A stretch of 64,000 nt of DNA, from positions 8,954,061 through 9,018,060 of the forward strand of contig NC_040013.1 of NCBI RefSeq assembly GCF_000972845.2, in the 5' to 3' direction. The stretch is from Larimichthys crocea. Lineage: Eukaryota; Chordata; Actinopteri; Sciaenidae. This document shows, piece by piece, positions 52,839 through 63,760 of this stretch. The notes below the pieces were generated by a model that did no database searches, was not told the origin of the DNA, and saw only the letters and a program-made list of their open reading frames with translations. Position 1 is the first letter of the stretch. Each line of letters starts with the position of its first letter. The translations under genes and the position numbers were made by a program.

Positions 52839-53047
52839 CCTTCAGTCGAGCACCCATCCCCATGGCGGTGGTGAGGAGGGAGCTGTCGTGTCTACCCCAT
52901 CGAGCTGCGCTGCCCGGGCACGGACGTCATCATGATTGAAAGCGCCAACTACGGTCGCACCGATGACAAGATCTGTGATGCAGACCCAGCACAGATGGAG
53001 AACACGCGGTGTTACCTGCCAGATGCATACAAGATCATGTCTCAAAG
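52839..53047 (+). CDS. adgrl3: adgrl3 exon B: mature N-terminus and first half of SUEL/rhamnose-binding lectin domain, frame broken by a 5-nt loss
   Basis: The acceptor is strong: a long T/C tract and CTCTGCAG ending at 52838. After the phase-1 join the exon reads [17 protein letters not shown], the latrophilin-3 form; latrophilins 1 and 2 have LSRAGLPFGLMRREL or FSRAALPFGLVRREL here. From 52893, in another frame, it continues [18 protein letters not shown], then [32 protein letters not shown]. The YGR motif (52950-52958) is typical of rhamnose-binding lectins. Four Cys codons are visible at 52889, 52911, 52974 and 53010. The donor is AG|GTAAGG at 53048, phase 2. Between Cys 52889-52891 and Tyr 52893 the family has Glu-Ser, but five bases are absent; the exon is 209 nt where 214 are needed. 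As written, the spliced frame ends at TGA 52937-52939, removing the rest of the receptor. Assembly error or a real null allele cannot be told apart here. The DPC motif and later domains lie in exons outside the window. Confidence 0.93.
52891..52892 (+). other. adgrl3: Site of 5-nt deletion causing a frameshift in the adgrl3 lectin exon
   Basis: Bases 52889-52891 are the Cys codon TGT in the frame set by exon A. The base at 52892 is the third base of the expected Ser codon, and the Tyr codon TAC follows at 52893-52895. The two codons expected between them (Glu and Ser in latrophilin-3) have lost five of their six bases. Reading straight on gives [15 protein letters not shown] and then a stop. 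The flanking codons on both sides fit the family residue for residue, so this is a discrete lesion rather than a decayed exon. Confidence 0.85.
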
Positions 53048-55747
53048 GTAAGGACACGTTGGTATTAATTAATTTTCACAGATATGTATGAATTTTGGTG
53101 AAGGGACTATATATATACACATATATTTGTGACTTGTGTTAAGCAAGTGTTCTTCATTAGTAGTCCACAGCAGAAGAAGTTGTGTTATTGTCCTGCATGT
53201 GTGGCCTCCTGACATTGCTCGTGCACATTTTCCCTGAAGGTAACATCAGTTAGGAAGTAAACAAATGGTTTAGCGATGAGGCAACCCCAAAGGCGAAAGA
53301 AGCAAAGTCTCCTTTTATCTGTGTTTGATAAGAGCTTTGATCTGAAGCTTTTCAGATTGACAAAAGGTTCATTCAAATATATCCTGAGTACACACACGCA
53401 GCTAATGTGTGGTGTCCTCTGTCGTGCTGATCCGCTTTATATTTTGCCATGGTGCGATCTTATTTCCTGACCTTGTAGTGGGATGAACGTGATGTCGGCG
53501 CTGTAAAAGCAGGTAATAAGTAAAACCTCTCTGCATGTTCCCTGATTGTTCGATGAGATTATTTGTGAAATCTGAACCTGGACTTTTTCAGAGCGTATTG
53601 TTTTGGTCAGTTGTGACATCAGTGATTCAGCACAAGCACTGATGTGGTTGCAGGAAAGTGTTTTTGGACGCCTCCGTCTTGGAAAATTGACATGGAGACT
53701 AATTACCTAGGCAAAGTGTAATAAGTCAGTTATGTTAATGAGTGTTTGTGTGTGTTTGAATTTGATTACAAAAAGTAATAACTGGTTTATTCTCTTTTAT
53801 AAAATACAAATGATATACACCGTAGCTCTAGTAATGTTTAGGCTTTAAACACATGATTTTCAATATATTTAGGGTAACAGTTCTTTCATATCGATGATGA
53901 CGACAAATGACTAATGAAAGGGCACTGATCTTATCCTCACTCAGAGTAAATGAATATGAATATTTGAATGTATGAATATGTACACACACAGCCACACTCA
54001 CAAGCAAAATAAGCTTTACGCTGTTGAGTAATTGACTCAAGGAGCTGTGTTTCAAACATAATCTTTAGTTAATGAGAGACTCTGTAATTCACACCTGAGG
54101 TCAACTGAAATGGAATTAAATGCTGCTCTCCTCAAGACAATGTTTGACTTCATGAAACAATTGTTTATTGATCTTATTTCAGACAATATGGAAATGTAGT
54201 GGGTTTGTGGAAAAATGGCACACAGTATCACAGACGCTTTCTCAATGATTTCTCTTTAATTGACACATTCGAGGACTGGAGATTTGCAAAAAGTAGGGAA
54301 AAAAAGTTAAGAAACATATCTCTTTTATGGATTAATTGGGTCATGAACCCAGATAAACTATTAATGCGTCCAAACATAAACCTCAGCAAACCTGGCTGCT
54401 AATCTATATTAAACATAGATTTGATCCAACACGAATTAATGTTCATTGAATACATTATACATTATTTGTCAAAAGAAAAATGTGAGTCCAATGAGCTTTG
54501 CTGCCATATGTGAGTCTTATTTCCAGAATTATGACCCTGTTGTGTAGAAACCGGGACATGGAGACCTATTTGTCAGGGCAGACAGAGTATAGTCTTACTG
54601 TGCGTTGGCTTTTGCAGCATAATGGATCGCTAACATTAAGGTAATATATACACAAGTTTCGGGGGTTTTAACCAAGTAGTCTATATTCAAGAAAATGTAG
54701 AGCTCAAGACAAGTGTGGAGGCAATATATTTATAGTCCATCTTAACTCTTTTGTTGACTTATTGCGGCACTTAGAAGGGATGGACTTGATCTAAATTGCT
54801 ACTCTATGTTAACATTTCTCTACCTCTTTTTATATCCAAAGCTTTAGTTCCACATAGAACAGACCCCTTTGAGAATACTAATGGACCTTTGGGCTTAATC
54901 AAACAATTGCTCTTGGCTTTTTTAGTTTGGTGCCATAGAGTTCAGATAATCAGCTGTGTGAAAAGCAGCTGATGGTAAAAAGAGGCAGTTTGAAACATGT
55001 TGTCAGATAATTGATGCACCCTGTAGCTCCCTTGTTCTCCAGCCGCCCACTCAGACTAAAAATCCCCGCAGGAATGAATCAACGGGTCCTGCTACTGTCA
55101 AGAACACAAAACTAACATAAAGTTCCAGGGAAAAGCAAGTCTTTTTAGCATCTCGTTGCTACCGGAGGCGTTCCGATGATGCTTAAAGGTAGCTACAAGC
55201 CGATTCAGAGCCAGAGCACTTTGTCTTGGAAGAGGAAGTTGCTAAGTGGATGAAAGGTGTGGGTGGTGTGAATTGAGAATGGGTGGGGAAGGAGGGTGCC
55301 AAAGAAGGGACGGGTGAGAGGACTCAATGATATTTGTGGCTGTAGCGACTCAGCCACGCATTAGCATGCGGAGGTTAGCACAACAAATGAACGCCTCCCC
55401 CGACTATTTCATTGTTGGGCTGTCAGAGCGGTTGCTAGGCACCTGCGGCTAAGCTCATTAGGGTTAAAAGGAAAACGAGAACAAAACAGAAACAAGCAAT
55501 CTGAACAGAGATGCGATAAGGCCCAGGTTAAAGCCGGGGCACAAAGATTTGACTTGATACATCTTTTTTTTTGAGATGCATACTGTATGATCTCAGCGTG
55601 GATAATGTGATAATGTGATGAATAAACTGCAAAACAATGTCACATGTTGAACTACAGTGTTGCTTTCTCTTTTTGAATTATAACTTGCTTTGATGAGGTT
55701 TGCAACCAGTTGGCACAGTTCTTTAGTAAAATGTTGAATTTATCAGC

Positions 55748-55750
<3 letters not shown>

Positions 55751-55787
<37 letters not shown>
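55751..55787. repeat. (TA)n microsatellite
   Basis: About 17 uninterrupted AT/TA units after GCACAA. Confidence 0.95.
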
Positions 55788-55790
<3 letters not shown>

Positions 55791-56489
55791 TTCACTAGCT
55801 TGTCTACTTTTGAGTCACAATGAGTCTCAATGAGTCACTTTACAAGCACAGTCTTTCATTAACATTTCAGCTTGATTTTCCTCCCCCGTCTCTCCCTTTC
55901 CTGTCTTCTTTTCTCTCCTTCTATAGATCACGTAGCATGTTTACATGCGCACTATAACCCAATCACTGGAAGCAGTCCAAACAATGTAATAGTGTGATTA
56001 AAGCATTTACATGGTTCGCACTAACCTGATTTCCCCAATAATGCTGGTTTCCATGACTCGTTTGATTACAGGCCTAATGTGTGAGAGGATGTGCTGTAGA
56101 TTGCAGGAAACAATAGGGAGACAGAAAATGGGCAGAATTATTGAGGTTTTTTTGTTCTTTGTGATGATGAATTTGCATAATTACTCAACTATTTGTGCAT
56201 AGACACTATAGCTCAAGTCAGTGCTCTATTCTTAGATACCAATATTAATATTTGAGAGTTTAAAAAATACAATAGCAATCTGTTGCCTATTTTTTCCCCC
56301 CATCTGAACACATAACATAAACATACATTTGTTAAAAATTTCCTTAAATTAGTTTTTTGATACACTGAAAAAGACACTTTAAGGCTGAAAAAGAAGAAAT
56401 GTACCATTAAATTCTCATGTTAAATATAATTTTCTAACATCAGCATTACATCAGCATTTTGGTACTTTATTTTATTCTTTCTTGCTATT

Positions 56490-56528
56490 CTATATTTATA
56501 TATATATATATATATATAGATATATATT

Positions 56529-56566
<38 letters not shown>

Positions 56567-56570
56567 GATT

Positions 56571-56614
<44 letters not shown>

Positions 56615-56633
56615 CTATATATATATAAAATAT
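56490..56633. repeat. Long compound (TA)n block
   Basis: About 140 nt made almost only of TA dinucleotides, broken by GATATATATTATTC, ATATGATTAGAT and ATTTC. The longest simple repeat in the window, and a likely place for length errors in any assembly. Confidence 0.95.
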
Positions 56634-57971
56634 GTAACATTAACAGCCCATTCAGTATAAACAAATAAACAAACAAATAAATTGCCAATAATGCTGAAAC
56701 AAGTTTCGGAAAGATGTGAGCAAGTACGGAATATTTAGAAAACCCTTGTAGTTTAATTTGCATCAGAATTCTAAATTTGCAGTTTGATTGATGACAGAGA
56801 ATTTATTGATGTCCTAAAACGGTAAGGTACGTTAATTTCTTCTATTCTAACCGCTGAAAATTTACTCTAAAAGTATACCACCATACACATTTAGTAGAGT
56901 CAACAAAAAGATTAGTGACTAATCTAATCTGAATAAGTTTCATTTCATTTCAATCTTAATTTATCAATGATAAACTGGTTAAAGTGTAATAATCGGAGCA
57001 TTACCTTAAAATCTCATTAGCATGCTTGTGAATACATTGATAGTATTGGCCCCATTTTTTTTTTTTTCCCTAGCCTGTATACCACCTGCCTTTCTTGCTG
57101 GCACCAGTTAAGTCGTGGTGACTGGCAAGCGTGGTAGTTAGCATTCACATCCCGTCTGAAGATGAGCCACGCTGCTGCTGGCTTAGCCTGTGTGCCAGGC
57201 CCACATCCATCAGCAGCAAATGCCCAGCCATGTCACCGACTTTCGCGAGCTGTCAATATACATTTAGGTGGCTCAATCCGTCCGCTCCCCCCCCGGCCCC
57301 TTAGAGCTCTCCATTGATATTCAGCTATCAAACTCAAGCGCCACCTCGTCCAGTTTAGTCCCCTTTATAAAGGTGTATACTGTGCTACTTCGACAAGGTG
57401 TTTGGTTCCATTACAGTCTTTTAAGCGAGAGCTAATAGCACCCTGTACCTGAGTGATAGCACACCACTGAGCTTGTGAGTGCTGTAATGCATCTCAAAAT
57501 GAAGGTTGTCTCACACCATGCTGTGACAGGATGAAATGAATGGCTCTCTTTCATTAGCCATTCCTCCCTTTTGTGCTGTGAACATCATGGCTGTGCAGAA
57601 TCTACAGCCTCTGGATAAACATGTCACCTATAGGTGGTGCCGTGTTACAAGCTCCATGGAGGCTAATGATGCTGTAATTGAACCATGCTACCGAGGATTA
57701 ATTTAGCACAATTTGAGGCCATTTGCATACCGTGTACACACACACACACACACCGCCGCCTGTGATTTGCAATCATTGCTATTCCCTTGTGGGATATTTT
57801 TGGAGCGTATTGTTTGGGAGCTGAGGCGTCTATTCAACCTGCCTCTCTCCAAAAACACGTATAGATCTAGTGCCATTTCCCACTGTGTGAAATTGCTGGA
57901 GAGGCCGGGCGCTTGTGCTATCAAACAACACTGACCCTTTTCTCATCAGAGCCCCAGTGTCTCTCTCCTCC

Positions 57972-57990
57972 TTTTTTTTTTTTTTTTTTT
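57972..57990. repeat. Poly(T) run (about 19 nt)
   Basis: An uninterrupted T run between CTCTCCTCC and GTGCTCCCC, within a wider pyrimidine-rich stretch to about 58012. Confidence 0.9.
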
Positions 57991-58394
57991 GTGCTCCCCT
58001 TTTCCTTTCCCCAAGGCGGTGTGGCCTTCACGGCCAGTAATTACAGGCTATATCAAAGCTATATATCACCTTATATCTCAGTAGACCTCAGCAGGCACCT
58101 TAAGGGACAGCTGATAGCATTGTGGCAGGCTTGTGCATGACCCCTGAAGGAGAAAAGCAGGTCAGGATTGAGCAACCCCACCCCTCCCCAAAGAAAAACA
58201 CACATACACATTCTTGTCCCTATCTGTCCAGACTCTCTTTTTTGTGTCACTTTAATTTTTTTTTCCCCCCTTAGTCTCTCCGGGATTCTTTCCACTGCTG
58301 TGTCATCACACTTGTCATTTCAAGGAACAAAGAAGAACAAAACATATTTTTGTCTACTCGCATTTTGTGTTAATGTGCATGACACTAATGATGA

Positions 58395-58610
58395 AGGTTA
58401 ATAGATATCACAGCTTGATGAGTCTCTCGAGGACGATAGAACTAAATTAGCGCAACCTGTGATTTGAACCTGCTGGCCGCGTGACAGTTGACATTTGACA
58501 ACCCTCCTGTTAATGACGTTTATGTGGGAAATAAATACATCCAGGCCATTATTTACTTCACCACACTTAGGCTGGAATGCATGAGACAAATGGCTCCTCT
58601 CCCGTCGGAT
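58395..58610. promoter_or_regulatory. Possible conserved non-coding element
   Basis: Repeat-free sequence with GTGACAGTTGACATTTGACA, CTGTTAATGACGTTTATGTG and AGGCCATTATTTACTTCACC, including a CRE-like TGACGT half site. In the second coding intron. Visual judgement only. Confidence 0.25.
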
Positions 58611-59479
58611 GAAAACATGTGCTGACGGAGGGACAAGAATGATTGAGGGATAAGAAGGGGAAAACAGATGGGAGGATCCTTCCTCCTTTGCCAGTGATCT
58701 TTCCCATACGTTCCAGTTCTCATTATCCTTGGCTTTTGACCTTATTTCAGAGTTGAAGGATTTGATGAGATATTTGTTTTAGTAGGAGAGCAGGATTAAC
58801 CGAAGAATCCCCAGCGGTTCTTTCGCCCAGCCTTATTTAAATCCCCTCATCTCAGGCAGAATGTTATGGATTTTCCAGCAAGAAAAGAGGTCCATGCATT
58901 GCCCTGTTCCCAGAAATACTAAGGTATGACAAGCAAGGGGAAGTTAACATATACATAATGATACAGATTATGTAATGAAAGTTACAATTCTCATTAAATT
59001 CTTAACTTTGTGTATCATAAAACAAGAAACAATCAGTCAACAGTCTTGAAGCAACGAAGGATTAGTCAGTCCGGCTAAGAGGCAGTAAAATATATATACA
59101 TACAAACACAAACATGACAACTGTAATTCCAAGCAGTTTAAAACACAAACACATGCCTACCTGTCCTCGCTTGCCCTCAGCTCTGAGGGTGGCCAGGCTC
59201 GTATGAGAGCACGACCATCTGCTTCATACTCTCCTACATATCCCTGCTATTGTTATGAGTTTTAGTTTTCTGTAGCACTTACACTGTACAGAATATGTGA
59301 TACACTTAGCATATTTTAAATGGATGCTACATAAAAAAAACATATTTGATCAGACAGGAAAACAGTGTTTTAGGTTATGTGTCACAATAAAAAGTCATCG
59401 AACTGTTTGCATGGAAACAATGGATGCTATTTATGATTAATTATTTATCTTGAACACCAAAATTATGGCATCATATAAT

Positions 59480-59870
59480 TAAAGTTAGTGATGTAAAGGT
59501 GCAATCTACTGATTTTACACATTAAGTCCAGTCTACTTGTCAACCCAGCCCGTGAACACAGTTTTATGACGTGTAATGTTATCTGTGGCCCTGAAGGAAG
59601 CCATTGAAAGTTTTAAAAAAAGTAACCCTGATGATGTCATCAGTGATTTTTAAAAAAAAATTAACAGAAAGCCTGCGTTACAAATTGAAGTAGTGGGGTT
59701 TAAAAGGACGGGGCATGCACTGTTAGAGTCATGGAGGATCTGACGAAAGATGCTATCAAGTTGCATCATGGGAAATGTATGTTCCAGGGTTTTTGGAGCT
59801 TAACCCAAATAAAAGTTCATAAAACAACTGGAAGTGCATCCTCCAACTTTAAGGAAGAAATGATAATTGC
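59480..59870. repeat. Teleost interspersed repeat, diverged
   Basis: Landmarks AAAGGTGCAATCTACTGATT, TTACACATTAAGTCCAGTCT, CCCTGATGATGTCATCAGTG and a later GGGTTTAAAAGGACGGGGC region resemble a widespread fish repeat that starts AAAGGTGCAATC. The copy is worn and its ends are uncertain. Confidence 0.4.
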
Positions 59871-62353
59871 TGGTGTACCTCTTTAATAATCCTTAATATT
59901 GCCACCTTCAGTTGTTTATTCATATAGTACCCTTGACAGTCCTCAATATAAGCAAATATACGGCTGCCATTTTCATTAAGATAGAGCTTATCATGCTGAG
60001 CAGAAGTGAAAGTAATATCATCATTGTTCATGCATGAGCCCAAAGCCCTTTCAGATGTGGATTCCCTTGTTTAAAGTCAAGGTTTGCATAAACATTTAAC
60101 TCCCCAAACAACGAGATGTCAGATGAATTAATGCATGATTTTAATGTTTGAAGTGCAAATATCATGCAGGTTCTGCTTTAAATTAAAAGTTCTATTAGGC
60201 AGATTGTAATGACAGGGGCGCTGTAGTATTTAATTATACAGATTGATCCGATACTGCTGGTACTTTTAAGGATTTGGTTCCAACTGGGAATCTAAAAATA
60301 GAAATACAACACAAAATCTATGCATATATGTATATAACATGTGTTCAAACCATGCACTTAACAGAATATAATTGCATATCAAGTGCATATTTACATCACT
60401 CAGCAGATTGTCTTTGTCAACCAGCTTTTTTGTATTTATGCAGGAGTCATTGGTTTGTCTTGCTTACTCTTGGTTGGAGGCTGTTTTTCCATGATACAAT
60501 TATGTGTTGAGCACCTGACAATTACAGAACAAAAACATGACCGATGAGCGCAGCGGGGGACAACTGCCTGTTGTAATAGTATGAACAAATAGAGAATGGT
60601 GGGTGGTTTTGCAGCCAGCATTAATATGCAAGAGGGTATTAATAAAGGCTCTGACAGAAAGAGAAGATAAAGACTCACATTTGCTATAAAGCAAACTTGC
60701 AAAGTAATAAACACGTTTTCAAAGCCTTTCCTCTGTGCACGTCTGCTCCTTACCCTTGCATAACCCTCTTTTTCATGACGACTTTTTAAATCAAAGAGAT
60801 TTATTTCTTCCACATTCTATTCTTTTCCTGCATTGGATGACATCAACTGACATTCATTATCCTGTCTCATTTTTCACCCCTTTCCTGCCACCAACCCTAC
60901 TCCAATCCTCTTTGATAACAACCTGCCGCATTCAATTTTGGCCAATTAGTTGCTGTAAATTTCAAACTGGCAGCCTATCCAGTCAGCCCGGGTCTCCAGA
61001 CATGGCCATACAAGTCTCTGTGGTGATTAGATGGAAAAAGGAAACCCTGGTTGGCAAATGGGAAATGTTTAAGGACATCTCCCCCCATACACAGCAGGAT
61101 TGGTATCTCTCAGGAGATAAAGATAAAAGAGGAACGGATTGGATCCAACCAAGCCAGTGGTTTGTTGTCCATTTTTGGATTCCTGAGCTGAATGCCCCAT
61201 GGACTTTGTTATGCTCCTATAAGTTTAGTGCTTTGCCAACAAATCCAGAAGTTTGAGGGTTTGACAAAAAAAGAAAAAGTCATTCCCTTCCCCCATATTA
61301 CCCTCAGGATTCCTTAAAGTCTGGCCATTGGGTCTTTTGGTGTCAGATTAATAGCTGCCACAGTGGTGGCTCGCTAAACATGGGATTTAGGATCAGTCCA
61401 TTTGTCAGCTAGGGGAGTCAGTTTCACTTGGATGAGTGCAAACAGTAAAGAAAGGGCTAATTCAGACAGGAGCAGGTGGTTAGTCAGAGTGCGGGGAGAA
61501 GATGAGGCTTTTTTCCTTCCTCTATCTGATATTTGCCCTTCTGTGCGCTCCTTCATCCTTGTTCTTCCAGTTTTCTGCTTCTTTTTTTAATTGGCAGGTG
61601 GGAGTAGACAACATACACATTTGATGTCTTCTGCTCTATCTCTTCCTTCTGCCCTGAAGCGCTGGATCTTTTTTTTTCCCCTCTAACATAGAGAGGGCAT
61701 GAAACTTCTACTGACCTTTAATAACTTTCCTGGCTATTCATCATCTCTCCCCCAAGATAAAAACAACATCCTTTCATGCTGATTCATGACTCATTTTTGG
61801 AATGAGTTCCAAAACTTCTTGTGGCTCTTTCATCTCTTCAGTCTACCACTTTGACGCAGAAAGAACTTTCCTCTGATGCTTTCCTTGAGATTAACATCTG
61901 CAATTGTGGAGATATAGTCATCATACCAAATGTCGCCAGCTTGAGGGGGACCCTGAGTGAATTATTATGTTGATTCACAGTTTACATTACCTACTTATTG
62001 AAAGAATGTGCCCTGGCAAGCTGGTGTGGCAAAAAAGCAATGCAGTTCCATGCACAGGTAGAGCGGAGGAATCATGTAGTTGATAGTTTGGTGATTTCAC
62101 CAGCAGAGGTTATGAAATGTGTGTTCAACTTTATTGTCATTGCACAAAGTACTAAGACAACAAAATGCTTCGCATAATATTTAGCATCTTACCAGAAATG
62201 TAAAAAGGCAGAGTATGTGCATATGTATAAGTCTATATACATAATAGAGTAGATATAAATATGAATTATGTTATAAAATATATACAGTATTAACAGTATG
62301 GGGAGACTGAAAATGAATATACTAAGCTTGTGTAGTAGCAGCAGTTGTGGTAC

Positions 62354-62393
62354 AATTGTAATAATTGGTGTAATTACACCAATTATTACAATT
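62354..62393. other. Perfect 40-bp palindrome
   Basis: Bases 62354-62373 (AATTGTAATAATTGGTGTAA) are the exact reverse complement of 62374-62393, with no spacer. The centre is GTAATTAC. It lies inside the minus-strand retrotransposon fragment. It could extrude a hairpin or cruciform. Confidence 0.95.
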
Positions 62394-62437
62394 ATACAGC
62401 ATGGTTAATTAAATTAAGCGGAGACAAATAGTTTTCA

Positions 62438-62513
62438 GTAATAATAATAATAATAACAACAACAACAACAACAATAACAATAACAACAACAATAATAATA
62501 ACAATAATAACAA
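62438..62513. repeat. (AAT/AAC)n trinucleotide tract
   Basis: Alternating AAT and AAC units over about 75 nt, inside the retrotransposon fragment at 62120-62590. Confidence 0.95.
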
Positions 62514-63469
62514 TATATGTAAATATATAAATATGTATATTTACAGTATGAACAGTATTAACAGTAATAGTGCAGAAGTGAATACAAATGATTAAATATA
62601 GCCAACATTATACGCAGAATAGACTAGATGCAGCAGAAAGTAAAATCATCATGTGTTTTTCTAATTTAGGTAAACACTTAAAAACACATTTTTCTTTAGT
62701 AAAGATTAATGATTCCATCTCATCTGACAACAACATCCAGTTACAAAGAAAACACGACTACTACAAAGTAACCACTTGATAACCACCCTGTGTAACTATG
62801 ATAACTTGGTATTTTCCTGTTTTAAGCATTGCAAACCATCAGCTTTAGGAGATGATGAGTTCCTGAGGGACACATTATTGGACATACAGTTCAAAGTGAA
62901 AACTCTTAAGTCCATTTAAAAGTTCTCTCTCTTCTCCACATCACTGAGCGATCTTGAGGCTGTTTGTTCCCACAAGTCTTCTCTCTATATCCTCATCCAA
63001 AAACCCAGAGTTGCCAGGGGCAACAGCTGCGTGAGTCACCACCCTTCCTTTTCAACTTGTCTGGCAAAACTAGCATTGCATTTCTAATTGCCGAAATGAA
63101 TTTTAAATGGCAATGTAATGTTATGCAGCAGAAGTGTGATTGTAATAGTTTTGATTAAATTTGATAGGGGTGAGCAGACAATTTATCTTCCGAGGAAAAA
63201 AAACAAAACAACAAAAACAACTCTCTGTGTATAGCCATGTAAACAGGATTATTGTCCACAATTGTCTGTTTATGCAATCATAAACAGCTTAAACAAACGG
63301 CTACAGTCTTTGTTTTGGCAGCAGTTGTGTTATTATTGCATATAAAAGTAAGCATAACTAGTTGAATCTAATCTTATTAATGACTTAAGTGAAACAAAGT
63401 CAAGCATCAAAATAATGTAATACATAATTCATTTCATTTTTTACGACAGTCAGTAAGTGTGCAGCGGAA

Positions 63470-63760
63470 TATCATTGTGTTGCCAAATAAAACTTTCAGT
63501 GTCTTTGCACCTTTGCCACACTGAATCTCCCAGGCAACAAAATAATTATCCCACCACGGTTTGCTCCATTCGCTCCATGTTGAGCCATTTTTGTCAATTG
63601 CAACTGTGTTTGGAGAGCTGTTCAAAATGTATGAGACCAGTAATTAGGCTCGCCGCGAAGATCATGATTAATCACCCCAACAACCCCTTCCCGTTGTTAA
63701 ATTTCACTTCATCTAACCCTTTTCTTCACAAAATCATTTTTTTTCTTGAATTTGGCTTTA
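63470..63760. promoter_or_regulatory. Possible conserved non-coding element
   Basis: Repeat-free and compositionally complex: CAACAAAATAATTATCCCAC, GTCAATTGCAACTGTGTTTG, GACCAGTAATTAGGCTCGCC, GATCATGATTAATCACCCCA. Several homeodomain-like cores. Visual judgement only. Confidence 0.25.

Larger units (their letters stand above)
62120..62590 (-). mobile_element. Non-LTR retrotransposon 3' region, inserted in reverse
   Basis: The plus strand begins TTCAACTTTATTGTCATTGC ACAAAGTACTAAGACAACAAAATGC in order, the reverse complement of a typical fish LINE 3' end (GCAATGACAATAAAGTTGAA). It continues with AGCATCTTACCAGAAATG, repeated TACAGTATTAACAGTATGGG-type motifs and AACAGTAATAGTGCAGAAGT, all known features of this repeat. 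A trinucleotide tract and a perfect palindrome sit inside it. Only untranslated 3' sequence is present. Confidence 0.6.

Noticed and set aside
52842..53057. Minus-strand open frame of 71 codons over exon B
   Set aside because: It is the antisense shadow of the adgrl3 lectin exon, which has family homology and splice sites on the plus strand.
54199..54402. Frame with FSLID...WRF wording that loosely recalls the endonuclease part of LINE-1
   Set aside because: Only one short resemblance; no catalytic motifs and no flanking LINE sequence recognised.
62438..62513. Regularly spaced short repeats that might suggest a CRISPR array
   Set aside because: It is a trinucleotide microsatellite within a eukaryotic retrotransposon fragment; there are no spacers.
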